Source: JAJTFW01 sp964584995 (GTDB lineage: Bacteria > Bacteroidota > Bacteroidia > AKYH767-A > OLB10). Taken from it: a DNA stretch of 25,094 bases. Below, piece after piece: positions 1 through 8,198 of the stretch (position 1 is the stretch's first letter; every line of letters starts with the position of its first letter). Location of the stretch: NCBI GenBank assembly GCA_964584995.1, contig CAZPCA010000023.1, positions 1 through 25,094 on the forward strand, written 5' to 3'. Under the pieces are notes generated by a model that was not told the DNA's origin, searched no databases, and was given only the letters and a program-made list of their open reading frames with translations. The translations under genes and the position numbers were made by a program.

Positions 1-564
1 GGCTATGCAGATTCCATTCAAAATAAAAAAACGGAAGCATTCCCTCACCGCTTTCTCTATCTGGGACGCTACGTGGAAGCCAAGGGGATACGCGAGCTCT
101 GGGCGGCCTTTCAGAGCCTGAGCGAAGAAGAGCGCAAGGACTGGGAGTTGTGGTGCATCGGAAGCGGACAACTGCTCAATGAATTCCCCCACCACCCCTC
201 TATCCGTGATATCGGGTTCATACAGCCCGAAGAGCTCTGTCCTTATCTCGAAAAATGCGGTGTCTTCATCCTGCCTGCACATTATGAGCACTGGGGTGTG
301 GTCGTACACGAAATGGCAGCAGCCGGATTTCCATTGCTCTGCACGGAAACCGTGAGTGCCGCCTCTGCTTTTCTGGAAGACGGGAAAAACGGGTTCACCA
401 TATCGAGTGTGAGTATTTCCTCGATAAAGGAAGCGCTACTTAAAACCATCGCCCTTGACGATAAAGAACACTGCAAAATGGGACGGCACAGCCGGACACT
501 TGCATCGTCCATCACTCCAGAGACATGGGCAGCTCAAATCTGGAATCTAAGCAACAGCGAATAA
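1..564 (+). CDS. Glycosyltransferase family 4, C-terminal part (5' end outside window)
   Basis: This is the C-terminal 187 residues of a GT-B fold glycosyltransferase; the reading frame is open from base 1, so the start lies left of the window. The visible part is the nucleotide-sugar binding half. A LGRYVEAKG segment (about residues 21-29) matches the usual 'grl...KG' opening of the domain. The E-x7-E signature is present as E96 and E104 in YEHWGVVVHEM, followed by AAAGFPLL and a DGKNGF loop, as in family 4 retaining enzymes. It ends two bases before the ATG of asnB, so the two are probably co-transcribed. With the next four genes it points to assembly of an exopolysaccharide or O-antigen-like glycan in the cytoplasm or at the inner face of the membrane. 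Sugar donor and acceptor cannot be told from the sequence. Confidence 0.9.
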   Translation, partial: GYADSIQNKKTEAFPHRFLYLGRYVEAKGIRELWAAFQSLSEEERKDWELWCIGSGQLLNEFPHHPSIRDIGFIQPEELCPYLEKCGVFILPAHYEHWGVVVHEMAAAGFPLLCTETVSAASAFLEDGKNGFTISSVSISSIKEALLKTIALDDKEHCKMGRHSRTLASSITPETWAAQIWNLSNSE

Positions 565-566
565 GT

Positions 567-2441
567 ATGTGCGGCATCAATGGTATATATGGAATGGCAT
601 TGCCGGCTGATGCTTCGGAGCGTCTGCAACGGATGAACGATGCCATTGCCCACAGGGGGCCCGACGACCAAGGTGTTCTCAGGGAAAACCATCTTGTGAT
701 GGGGCATCGTCGCCTGGCCATCCTGGATTTGAGTCCTGCCGGGCATCAACCCATGAACGATGCTACCGGACGGCTCAGCGTGGTGTTCAACGGAGAGATT
801 TATAATTTCAGGGAAATCAAGGCGGAATTGAAAGACTATCCCTTTGCGACACAAAGCGACACGGAAGTCATCCTCGCCGCCTATCTGCGCTGGGGCAAAG
901 AGTGCCTCCACAAATTCAACGGTATGTTCGCGCTGGCCATCTGGGACAGGGAGCAGCAGGAATTATTCATCGCACGCGACCGGCTTGGTGTGAAGCCCCT
1001 GTACTATGCGCAGAGGAATGACACGCTTATTTTCAGCTCCGAAATCCGTGGCATTCTGCATTCCGGTTTGATGGAACGGCGCATCCACCGTGAAGTACTG
1101 CACGAATATTTCATGTATCAGACGGTACATGCACCCAACACGCTGGTGAAGGATGTGCATATGCTCCTGCCGGGCCATCATCTCAGCATAAAGGAAGGCA
1201 GGGTACGCATTGAACGCTGGTGGTCGCCGGCAGAGCAGCTACAAAAAATTCCGCCCAGCACCTCGTACAAGGAAGTGTGCGAAGAAATATACAGGCTGCT
1301 ATATGCCTCTGTTGAACGCCGGTTGATCAGCGATGTGCCCTTCGGTGCATTCCTCAGCGGAGGCATCGACTCGAGTGCTGTTGTAGGACTGATGAGCCGC
1401 ATACAGCGGCAGAAGGTCAAAACCTTTACCATCGTATTTGACGAGGAGGCTTTCAGCGAAGCCCGTTATGCGCGCATGGTCGCCGAACGATTCGGTACTG
1501 AACACCATGAATTCCGTTTGAAGCCCGAAGATTTTCTGCGTGAACTACCCGAAGCGCTCAAGGCGCTCGATCATCCCAGTGGTGACGGACCCAATTCGTA
1601 TACCGTATCGAAAATAACGCGTCAGGCAGGCATCACGATGGCGTTATCCGGTCTCGGAGGCGATGAGCTTTTTGCCGGATATCCGGTTTTCAACCGTTCG
1701 CTGAAACTGCAAGAGATGAAATGGTTGTTCGCCGCTCCACGCCCCTTGCGGCAGCTGGCCGGAAAAATCCTTACCGGATTACGGAAGGACACAACGACCA
1801 ACAAGCTTGCGCAGCTGCTCGCCCTACCCGATCATCAGCTTAGCAGCACCTTTCCGCTCTCCCGTCAGATCGGCATGCCGCAGCATCTGCAGGCCTTGTT
1901 GCCAGGACTACAGCCTACAACAGATCCACTGCAGCAGACCCTGCAACGCGAACTCGGCTATTCGAAAGGGCCTCTACCCTTGCTCAGTCAGGTGAGTATC
2001 GCCGAAATCACGGGCTATATGCAGAATGTCTTGCTTCGGGACACCGACCAGATGAGTATGGCCGTGGCGCTGGAGGTGCGTGTACCCTTTTTGGATTATG
2101 CACTTGCAGAATTCGTCCTCGGCGTATCCGATGCATATAAAAGACCCTTGCACCCTAAAAAACTGCTCACCGATAGTCTCGGAGATCTCCTGCCTCCGGA
2201 AATCATACACCGGGAAAAGATGGGTTTCGTATTTCCCTGGGCGTTATGGCTCAAGAAAGACCTGAGACCGCTTTGTGAAGAACATCTGACCTCCTTGTCG
2301 AAAAGAGACATCGTGCATGGCCCCTATTTAATGCAAAGCTGGCAACGCTTCCAGCAGGGTGACCGTGAGATACGGTGGATAGACATGTGGTTGTGCACTG
2401 TACTTGAAAGCTGGATGCAACAACACCAAATCAGCCACTGA
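567..2441 (+). CDS. asnB: Asparagine synthetase (glutamine-hydrolysing) type amidotransferase
   Basis: A 624-residue class II glutamine amidotransferase. The ATG at 567 is chosen because it puts the catalytic Cys at position 2 (MCGINGIYGM); an upstream in-frame extension would bury it. The N-terminal Ntn-hydrolase domain shows AHRGPDDQG (about 28-36) and FNGEIYNF (74-81). The synthetase domain has the PP-loop SGGIDSS at 264-270 and a later SGLGGDELFAGY segment. The family moves ammonia from glutamine to an ATP-activated aspartate. Genes of this type inside polysaccharide clusters often amidate a sugar carboxyl group instead of making free asparagine; its position between two glycosyltransferases allows that here, but this is inference. 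The length fits the family. The gene is complete. Confidence 0.93.
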   Translation: MCGINGIYGMALPADASERLQRMNDAIAHRGPDDQGVLRENHLVMGHRRLAILDLSPAGHQPMNDATGRLSVVFNGEIYNFREIKAELKDYPFATQSDTEVILAAYLRWGKECLHKFNGMFALAIWDREQQELFIARDRLGVKPLYYAQRNDTLIFSSEIRGILHSGLMERRIHREVLHEYFMYQTVHAPNTLVKDVHMLLPGHHLSIKEGRVRIERWWSPAEQLQKIPPSTSYKEVCEEIYRLLYASVERRLISDVPFGAFLSGGIDSSAVVGLMSRIQRQKVKTFTIVFDEEAFSEARYARMVAERFGTEHHEFRLKPEDFLRELPEALKALDHPSGDGPNSYTVSKITRQAGITMALSGLGGDELFAGYPVFNRSLKLQEMKWLFAAPRPLRQLAGKILTGLRKDTTTNKLAQLLALPDHQLSSTFPLSRQIGMPQHLQALLPGLQPTTDPLQQTLQRELGYSKGPLPLLSQVSIAEITGYMQNVLLRDTDQMSMAVALEVRVPFLDYALAEFVLGVSDAYKRPLHPKKLLTDSLGDLLPPEIIHREKMGFVFPWALWLKKDLRPLCEEHLTSLSKRDIVHGPYLMQSWQRFQQGDREIRWIDMWLCTVLESWMQQHQISH

Positions 2442-2445
2442 ACCT

Positions 2446-3597
2446 TTGGAAAACAAAGCGAAAATACTTGTGTTCATTGACTGGTACCTGCCTGGATTCA
2501 AAGCAGGCGGACCGATACGGTCCGTTGCAAACATGTACAGCCAGTTGAAGGACCATTTCCACTTCCGGATTGTATGCAGCGACCGGGATCTGCATGCGGA
2601 TAAACCGTATCAGGGAATAACTACAGACACCTGGACCAAGGGGCCGGATGGAAGCGATGTGCTTTACCTTTCCTCAGCGAGAAGAAATTACCGTGAAATA
2701 GAGAAGATCATCCGCGAAGAACGGGCCGATTTCATTTATCTCAATTCGGTATTCTCCAAGGTCTTCACCATCTATCCTCTACTGGCAAGAAAGCGTCATT
2801 TCCCAACGCGTAAAGTCATCATAGCGCCACGCGGAATGTTAGGCAAAGGCGCCTTGCAGATAAAACCTATCAAGAAAAAGTTCTTCCTGCTCTGGTCCCG
2901 CCTGAACGGACTTTACAGCCAGGTAAGGTGGCATGCTTCCTCTACAGACGAAGAAAAGGAGATAAAAAGTGTATTCGGAACAGCTTCCAGAACCACTGTA
3001 GCGCTGAACATGAGTGCACAACGCACCCTCGTCAACCGGAAACGTGTCAAAGAACAAGGCAAGCTAAAGGCGGTCTTCCTCTCAAGGATATCCATCAAAA
3101 AAAACCTGAAAGGCGCCCTGGAACTGCTGGCCAAAACACCTTCCGGCATGCAGGTGGATTTTGATGTATTCGGTCCGGTAGAAGACGCCGTTTACTGGAA
3201 AGAATGCCGTGAGCTCATGGGTAAGCTACCCGGTAGCGTGCGGGCCATGTACATGGGTGAATTGCCCCACCAAGATGTGGAACGCGTACTGCAACAGTAC
3301 CATCTCAGCATTCTGCTTACCTTCAACGAAAATTTCGGTCATTCCATCGTGGAAAGTATGGCAGCGGGTTGCCCGGTACTGATCAGCGACCAGACTCCAT
3401 GGAACGACCTGGAAAAGAAGAATGCAGGCTGGGCCCTTCCATTGAGCGACACGCAACGGTTAGAAAAAGCTATGATAGACATGATAGACATGGACCAGGA
3501 TACATTCCAGAGCAAGAGTACTGCCGCCATGGAGTATGCGCGCGGCATCATCCATCATTCGGAAATTGTCCAACAGCATTTACAACTCTTCAGCTGA
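2446..3597 (+). CDS. Glycosyltransferase family 4
   Basis: A 383-residue GT-B glycosyltransferase. No ATG is available near the N-terminus; the TTG at 2446, four bases after the asnB stop, gives the start ENKAKILVFIDWYLPG and is preferred over a TTG at 2404 that would overlap asnB. The glycine-rich acceptor-side loop GFKAGGPIRS (about 17-26) and a mid-protein APRGML segment are typical. The donor-binding half carries the E-x7-E motif at E295 and E303 (ENFGHSIVE) followed by SMAAGCPVLIS. The role is probably addition of one sugar to a lipid-linked repeat unit; the linkage is unknown. It lies in a tight plus-strand operon, four bases before the acetyltransferase. Confidence 0.88.
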   Translation: MENKAKILVFIDWYLPGFKAGGPIRSVANMYSQLKDHFHFRIVCSDRDLHADKPYQGITTDTWTKGPDGSDVLYLSSARRNYREIEKIIREERADFIYLNSVFSKVFTIYPLLARKRHFPTRKVIIAPRGMLGKGALQIKPIKKKFFLLWSRLNGLYSQVRWHASSTDEEKEIKSVFGTASRTTVALNMSAQRTLVNRKRVKEQGKLKAVFLSRISIKKNLKGALELLAKTPSGMQVDFDVFGPVEDAVYWKECRELMGKLPGSVRAMYMGELPHQDVERVLQQYHLSILLTFNENFGHSIVESMAAGCPVLISDQTPWNDLEKKNAGWALPLSDTQRLEKAMIDMIDMDQDTFQSKSTAAMEYARGIIHHSEIVQQHLQLFS

Positions 3598-3601
3598 GCT
3601 T

Positions 3602-4159
3602 ATGCACACCACCGACTTATCCAGGTACGACAACCGCTGGTACAAACCAGGTGCTTCAGCGCCGGTTCGCTTGCTCTGGTACTTCGTGAACGTACTTTTC
3701 TTCATCAATCCCCTGCAACCGTTCAGCGGATTGAAAGTACTCCTCTTGCGTTTGTTCGGTGCACGGATTGGAAAGAAGGTAGTCATCAAGCCCGCCGTCA
3801 ACATCAAATACCCCTGGCTACTTGAAATCGGTGATTACTCGTGGATTGGCGAACGTGTCTGGATAGACAATCTTGCCCGTGTAAAAATCGGCTCTAATTG
3901 CTGTATCAGCCAGGGAGCCATGCTGCTTTGCGGCAACCACAACTACAAAAAGCCGACCTTTGATCTGATCACCAAGCCGATAGTATTGGAAGATGGGGCC
4001 TGGGTGGGTGCCATGTGTGTTGTTTGCCCGGGTGTCATCATAGGCTCTCATGCCCTTCTCACTGTTCAATCCGTAGCCACTGAAACCCTGGAACCCTATT
4101 CCTTGTACAAGGGAAATCCGGCCGTAAAGGTGCGCCAGCGCGTCATTTCTCAAGCCTAG
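3602..4159 (+). CDS. WcaF-like hexapeptide-repeat acetyltransferase
   Basis: A 185-residue left-handed beta-helix acyltransferase, about the size of colanic acid WcaF (which O-acetylates a sugar of the repeat unit using acetyl-CoA). The ATG at 3602 starts MHTTDLSRYDNRWYKPG, a typical beginning for this group. A hydrophobic stretch at about 24-50 may lie against the membrane. Hexapeptide repeats run from roughly residue 55 (ARIGKKVVIKPAVNI) to the end, with the loop HNY where the catalytic His is expected (GNHNYKKPTFDL) and the usual YKGNPA close. It sits four bases after a GT4 and eleven before a GT2, so it most likely decorates the same polysaccharide. The exact sugar is not determined. Confidence 0.85.
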   Translation: MHTTDLSRYDNRWYKPGASAPVRLLWYFVNVLFFINPLQPFSGLKVLLLRLFGARIGKKVVIKPAVNIKYPWLLEIGDYSWIGERVWIDNLARVKIGSNCCISQGAMLLCGNHNYKKPTFDLITKPIVLEDGAWVGAMCVVCPGVIIGSHALLTVQSVATETLEPYSLYKGNPAVKVRQRVISQA

Positions 4160-4170
4160 ACCGTTTCCGC

Positions 4171-4944
4171 ATGAAAGTTTCCATCATCACCATCACCTAC
4201 AACAGTGCCGCGACGGTAGAGGATACAATCCGCTCCGTGGTGATGCAGGATTATCCGGATATCGAGTATTTAATCATTGACGGGAAGTCGAAAGACAATA
4301 CGCTGGCCATTGTGGACAAGTACAAAGACGGTATATCAAAGATTGTTTCGGAAAAGGATAAAGGATTGTACGATGCGCTTAACAAAGGCATACGTCATGC
4401 CAGCGGCGAAATCATCGGTATGCTACACTCTGATGATTTGTATGCGCACGAGCAAGTCATCAGTCACGTAGTAGGAACCTTTCTCAAAAATCCGGAGGCT
4501 CAAGGCGTGTATGCAGACCTCGTATTCGTAAACAGGAACGATACCAACAAAGTGATGCGCACCTGGGAGTCGGGTACTTATCGGGAAGGCGACTTTCTGA
4601 AAGGTTGGATGCCACCCCACCCTACTTTTTTTGTTCGGAAGGAATGCTACGAAAATTTTGGAACCTTCAATACTGATCTCAAATTATCGGCAGATTATGA
4701 GTTGATGTTGCGGCTCATTCATAAAAACAATATCCGCTTGGCATACCTGAACGAAGTCATTGTGAAAATGCGGATGGGTGGTGTGAGCAATGTGAGCTTT
4801 TTCGTGAAGCTGAAGGCCAACCTCGAAGATAAAATGGCCTGGAGAATGAATGGCGTGAAGCCAAGAATGACTACACTGCTCATGAAACCCCTGCGGAAAA
4901 TAGGTCAGTATTTCAAAAGGGCCTACCACCTGTTTTTCCTATAG
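4171..4944 (+). CDS. Glycosyltransferase family 2 (WcaE-like)
   Basis: A 257-residue inverting GT-A glycosyltransferase. The start MKVSIITITYNSAATVEDTI is the classic family 2 opening. Donor and metal binding residues are visible: D37 in IDGKSKDNT, the EKDKGLYDALNKG segment, and the DxD-type SDD at 87-89. The SADYELMLR segment near residue 180 supplies the expected acceptor-side acidic residues. No long transmembrane domain is present, so it is a cytoplasmic or membrane-associated enzyme adding a single sugar. It is the last gene of the plus-strand cluster; the next gene is convergent and starts its 3' end 45 bases away. Confidence 0.9.
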   Translation: MKVSIITITYNSAATVEDTIRSVVMQDYPDIEYLIIDGKSKDNTLAIVDKYKDGISKIVSEKDKGLYDALNKGIRHASGEIIGMLHSDDLYAHEQVISHVVGTFLKNPEAQGVYADLVFVNRNDTNKVMRTWESGTYREGDFLKGWMPPHPTFFVRKECYENFGTFNTDLKLSADYELMLRLIHKNNIRLAYLNEVIVKMRMGGVSNVSFFVKLKANLEDKMAWRMNGVKPRMTTLLMKPLRKIGQYFKRAYHLFFL

Positions 4945-4989
4945 GAAAACCCGAACGGTTTCCATGGAGGTAATTTTACCACTACCTCA
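4945..4989. terminator. Convergent junction with weak hairpins
   Basis: The 45 bases between two convergent genes hold two small inverted repeats: GGAAAACC/GGTTTCC (4944-4951 and 4957-4963, one bulged A) and the short palindrome GGTAATTTTACC (4969-4980). Neither has a convincing T-tract. They may end transcription from both sides, but the evidence is only positional plus weak pairing. Confidence 0.3.
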
Positions 4990-5919
4990 TCAGTTGCCCG
5001 TTTCCGACTTTCTGAAGCTTTTGGGCTTGGACAAGGTAAACACACGGCTTATGTTGAAACCGAAATGAATATCACCCTTTCCCCAACTTCCGTTGGTATC
5101 CGTCAGCAAGGAGCGCTCATTCAGGCCCAGTGAATTCGTGAGGTGCAACTGGAATACGTGGCCACCTGTTTCAATATCGAAGCCGATAGAAAGTGGATTC
5201 GTATTGGACGACGGTAACTGATCCGGCAATACATAAAAATACTCCAGATTGATCGCTACCCTGCGGGACAATTTCAGTCTTGTGCCGACACCGAGTGCAT
5301 AAATATCATGCTCATCCTCGACCGACTGGACCAAATTACGGTGAACCACGGTAGGCATGAATTGAAGACTGAACACTTCAGAAAATTTCCGGCCAATAAG
5401 TGCCTGATGGTAAAAAGCCAAACGTGAGCTGTAGTAGTTTTTCCGTGACACATCCGGCCAGGGTGTGCCGACCTTGGTGATACCGGAAATCAAAATCATT
5501 GAAAACGGCAAAGAACCTTTGCCTGTTCCCTGCCATATCAACCGGTATTTCACAAAACCATCCAACTCTTTTTTGTTAGTGCTACGCCCTATCCCTACCA
5601 TCAACCTGTCGGTGATACCGTAGTCGAGTCCCAGTCGCATAGTGGCGTTATCCAGGCCAAAAGCTTCCTCAAGACCGCCATTGACCGCTCCAAAGCGATG
5701 GAGAATGCGGAAATCAAGTACACCTGCAGCCACCTGCTCCATAGATTGTCCGGTTATTACCCGCGTGGCTTTGAAAGCGTTTTTGACAAACTCCTTTTTT
5801 TCAGGTTCAGCGGGCAAAAGACTCAATAAATCGTCCTGCGCTACCAGGTCGACTGCGCTGAATAGCTGAATGAACGTCAGCAGTGCAAAAAAAACATCAC
5901 ATTTTATCGTATACCGCAT
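4990..5919 (-). CDS. DUF5777-like outer-membrane beta-barrel protein
   Basis: A 309-residue exported protein with a hydrophobic signal peptide (about 1-28, ending in ...LVAQ) and then alternating polar/hydrophobic strands with many aromatic girdle residues, ending in FGFNISRVF and a short polar tail. The segment KNAFKATRVITGQSMEQV and the following DFRILHRFG match my memory of the DUF5777 barrel family in Bacteroidota; no function is established that I know of. The ATG lies inside the 3' end of the upstream YceI gene (23-base overlap), so the two are translationally linked. With the YceI protein and haem lipoproteins it is probably the outer-membrane member of an envelope system. Being a pore, an anchor or a structural protein are all possible. 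Confidence 0.75.
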   Translation of the reverse strand: MRYTIKCDVFFALLTFIQLFSAVDLVAQDDLLSLLPAEPEKKEFVKNAFKATRVITGQSMEQVAAGVLDFRILHRFGAVNGGLEEAFGLDNATMRLGLDYGITDRLMVGIGRSTNKKELDGFVKYRLIWQGTGKGSLPFSMILISGITKVGTPWPDVSRKNYYSSRLAFYHQALIGRKFSEVFSLQFMPTVVHRNLVQSVEDEHDIYALGVGTRLKLSRRVAINLEYFYVLPDQLPSSNTNPLSIGFDIETGGHVFQLHLTNSLGLNERSLLTDTNGSWGKGDIHFGFNISRVFTLSKPKSFRKSETGN

Positions 5920-6445
5920 CTACTGTGATTTTTACGCTATTGGATACCTTGTCCTTGACCAATGCGGGTATTTCGATTTTGTAGTCTGAGATCTGTATGA
6001 CGAAATCGCTATGGGCCACTACCTTTCCGGATTTCACAGACAATGTTCCTTTGCCGGTTACTTCATTGCTTATACCGTGCAGATTGAGTGTGCCTTTGTA
6101 GTTCACTGGATAGCTTCCATCTTTGGCCAGATTCACTGCAGCGATATCCGTGATAGTGCCTTTGAAAACAGACTTCGGATATTTATCCGATTCTGCATAA
6201 TTCTCATGAAAGTGTTCCATCATGAGCGCCTTCTCAAACTCAAAGGCCTTCATCAAAACAGCAAATTCGAATTGCCCTGTTTTCGCATCGAATACGCTTG
6301 TGCCTTGTGCGTTCAAGGCAGAGATTTTCTCCAGGGGCGCATCCGAAAAAAAGGTGATTTTTCCGTTTCGTGTGAAATAACGCGTCTGACCAAAGCTGCT
6401 GAAGGCCGATAAAGCCAAGACTGTCATGATGATTTTAGTTCGCAT
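5897..6445 (-). CDS. YceI family periplasmic protein (copy 1)
   Basis: A 182-residue protein with a signal peptide (MRTKIIMTVLALSAFSSFG, cut before QTRYF) and one YceI domain, an antiparallel beta-barrel lipocalin-like fold known in some members to bind polyisoprenoid or quinone-like molecules. Typical features: FTRNGKITFFSDAPLE at the mature N-terminus, FEKALMMEHFHENYAESDKYP in the middle, and a final IQISDYKIEIPALV. A second YceI gene of the same corrected length is encoded at 11923-12463 in the same direction. Its 3' end overlaps the barrel gene by 23 bases. The ligand is unknown; an isoprenoid carrier is the family-based guess. Confidence 0.88.
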   Translation of the reverse strand: MRTKIIMTVLALSAFSSFGQTRYFTRNGKITFFSDAPLEKISALNAQGTSVFDAKTGQFEFAVLMKAFEFEKALMMEHFHENYAESDKYPKSVFKGTITDIAAVNLAKDGSYPVNYKGTLNLHGISNEVTGKGTLSVKSGKVVAHSDFVIQISDYKIEIPALVKDKVSNSVKITVDAVYDKM

Positions 6446-6477
6446 AAAGGCATTAGTTTTAGTAATTCTATTCGGTA

Positions 6478-7061
6478 TCAGTCGATATCATCTATGTAAG
6501 GGACGCAGCGCACAAGCACCACGTCCATGAGGTATCCGGAGCAAACGCCTTTTAAACGAATTTGCTGGTTCACAGAATACGTATTGAGATCCGCCTCTTT
6601 ATCTTCGAGCACACACATTACACCGAACATACCCGAATTGGATTGCAGTGTCAATGAAACACCTGAGGTATCCTGGTTCACTGCCTGAATGGTACCTTGT
6701 ACCACTATGACCTTGTCTAAAAATTCGGCATTGGCAGTATTCTCATCCGTTTCATATCGGGAGAAAAGTTCTTCCGCACGAANNNNNNNNNNNNNNNNNN
6801 NNNNNNNNNNNNNNNNNNNNNNNNNNNNNNNNNNNNNNNNNNNNNNNNNNNNNNNNNNNNNNNNNNNNNNNNNNNNNNNNNNGCATTGGCAGTATTCTCA
6901 TCCGTTTCATATCGGGAGAAAAGTTCTTCCGCACGAAGACTTGCCACAGCAGGCATTTGCTGTGTACTAGCAGGAGCTTTATTGTATAAATAATATCCTA
7001 CAGTCAGGGCAATACCCAGGAGGAGCAGTAGAATCAACACTAACCTTTTCATTCTTAACAT
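6478..7061 (-). CDS. tRNA_anti-like (OB-fold) membrane-anchored small protein, interrupted by a false assembly gap
   Basis: As assembled the frame is broken by 100 N. The 55 bases on each side of the N run (6728-6782 and 6883-6937) are identical; removing 155 bases (one copy plus the N) joins the two halves in one frame and gives an intact 142-residue protein. It would start at 7061 (its ATG overlaps the TGA of the upstream gene by one base) or at an ATG nine bases further on, have an N-terminal membrane segment (MKRLVLILLLLLGIALTVGY), then LRAEELFSRYETDENTANAE and an OB-fold with VIVVQGTIQAV, SGMFGVMC and LKGVCSGYL. This pattern fits the tRNA_anti-like family, whose role in Bacteroidota is not known. 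The anchor faces the OB domain to the periplasm. Despite the name, there is no reason to infer tRNA binding. Confidence 0.8.
6728..6782. repeat. 55-bp direct repeat, copy A (contig-end duplication)
   Basis: Identical to 6883-6937, and ends exactly at the N run. Collapsing the two copies restores an open reading frame, so this is judged an assembly artefact and not a biological repeat. Confidence 0.93.
6783..6882. other. Assembly gap, exactly 100 N
   Basis: A 100-base run of N, a length often used as a placeholder for unknown size. Identical 55-base sequences flank it, which indicates that two overlapping contig ends were placed side by side instead of merged. Confidence 0.97.
6883..6937. repeat. 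55-bp direct repeat, copy B (contig-end duplication)
   Basis: Partner of 6728-6782; begins at the first base after the N run. Only one of the copies belongs in the true sequence. Confidence 0.93.
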
Positions 7062-7420
7062 CACTGCGGTGTGTTTTGATGAACCCACGCCTTCACTTTG
7101 AGCAAGCTGCAATTGTCAAGTTTACCTCCGGTGGGTGGCATCGCCGTATAAGGTGCATCGTGGTTCAGCGCGCCGTACAAACTACCGTCGAGCGCCTTCG
7201 CTTTCACCGAAGCATAGTCGGAAAGGTCCACACCACCGGAAGGTGCACCACCGCTATGACAGCCGATACAATTCCCGCCGCTGAGGATGGCCGCAATATT
7301 CTTATCATAGGTGACAGCCAGTGTATCACATGTGCTTCCATACAACTCATCTTCCACATCGTAATAGCAACCCGTCAACAGCAACAGTATTGCTGTGAGC
7401 AAGACCATGGAGTTCAACAT
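7061..7420 (-). CDS. Mono-haem c-type cytochrome lipoprotein
   Basis: A 119-residue protein. The ATG at 7420 gives a lipoprotein signal MLNSMVLLTAILLLLTGC with lipidated Cys18; a longer in-frame upstream extension would run into the preceding gene and spoil the signal. One haem c site CIGCH (C51, C54, H55) is visible, with the likely distal ligand Met94 in YTAMPPTGG. Flanking SGGAPSGGVDLSDYASVKA is like the repeats of the upstream two-haem protein. It is presumably anchored to a membrane on the periplasmic side and carries electrons. The stop codon shares one base with the start of the next gene, so translation is coupled. Partner oxidase or reductase is not encoded in the window. Confidence 0.87.
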   Translation of the reverse strand: MLNSMVLLTAILLLLTGCYYDVEDELYGSTCDTLAVTYDKNIAAILSGGNCIGCHSGGAPSGGVDLSDYASVKAKALDGSLYGALNHDAPYTAMPPTGGKLDNCSLLKVKAWVHQNTPQ

Positions 7421-7457
7421 TCGTTTCAATTCTATCACAACTGGGAATTTAAAGGTA

Positions 7458-8198
7458 CTAATTATTGGGAGCACCGGCATCCACCCACTTACGTATCACA
7501 GCGATGTCACATGCTGAAAGCGTACTACCGGGTGGCATGGCTGCATATCCTGGTGCATGCTGAATGGAACCCATGAGCATGCCACTGAATGCAGCACTTG
7601 AAATAGTACTATAGTTGTTCAGGATAATACCACCACCTGGGTTTGACCCCTGATGGCATCCCTGACAGTTGGACAGTATGATGGGCTTTACTACGGCATT
7701 GAAGGTAAATGCCGATGAATCGCAGTCGTTACAAGAAAGATCCTGTGCGCCTTGTGCAATCCATGTTTGTACGAGCTGGATCTGCGCTGCCGTCAGAGGA
7801 CTTGCGGGTGGTGGTGGCATTATATCATCAGGATCGTTGGTGAGAAGGACCTCCATCAGGTCCCCGTCAGTGGGATCACCGGGAACAACGATGCCGGAAT
7901 TCATCACAGCCTGATAGGAAGTAAGTACAACACCATCCTGGTGGGAACCGGCATCATGACATCCGGACATACCACAATTGGAATTCAGAATCGGTAGTAC
8001 CTGAGAATTGAAATACACACTGTCTGAATCACAAGGATGTGTACTGCCCCCTCCGCCATTTCCACCGCCGTTACCACCAGGCGTAGTCGGCGGCTCTGGC
8101 AGTTCGTGCTTACAGGAACTGATGTACATCATGCCCAGCACGATCGCCATGAAGAGGAAACCGGAAGGGAAACCCGCTTTATCTCGAGCTTTGATCAT
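7458..8198 (-). CDS. Di-haem c-type cytochrome lipoprotein
   Basis: A 246-residue lipoprotein (signal with lipobox YISSC, Cys29), a flexible Gly-rich linker (about 41-51) and two cytochrome-like modules. Module 1 has an unusual haem motif with four residues between the cysteines, CGMSGCH (C75, C80, H81), and a candidate distal Met127 in DDIMPPPP. Module 2 has a standard CQGCH (C178, C181, H182) and Met221 in YAAMPPG. A CNDC pair (156-159) without a following His lies between them. The long-spaced motif resembles that of Planctomycete-type cytochrome domains. It probably shuttles electrons at the outer or inner membrane surface. It starts 85 bases after the regulator gene stops and its own 3' end is 37 bases before the next cytochrome. 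Confidence 0.87.
   Translation of the reverse strand: MIKARDKAGFPSGFLFMAIVLGMMYISSCKHELPEPPTTPGGNGGGNGGGGSTHPCDSDSVYFNSQVLPILNSNCGMSGCHDAGSHQDGVVLTSYQAVMNSGIVVPGDPTDGDLMEVLLTNDPDDIMPPPPASPLTAAQIQLVQTWIAQGAQDLSCNDCDSSAFTFNAVVKPIILSNCQGCHQGSNPGGGIILNNYSTISSAAFSGMLMGSIQHAPGYAAMPPGSTLSACDIAVIRKWVDAGAPNN

Noticed and set aside
525..566. An earlier start for asnB at 525
   Set aside because: It would place 14 residues before the catalytic Cys, which must follow the initiator Met directly.
2404..2445. A TTG start at 2404 for the second GT4
   Set aside because: It would overlap asnB by 38 bases and add a polar stretch not expected before the first beta-strand; TTG 2446 fits better.
6728..6937. A true 55-bp direct repeat with a spacer
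   Set aside because: The copies abut an exact 100-N run and collapsing them repairs a gene, so it is a contig-overlap artefact.
6478..7061. A role in tRNA binding for the OB-fold protein
   Set aside because: The family name suggests it, but the protein has an N-terminal membrane anchor and an exported OB domain in an envelope gene block.
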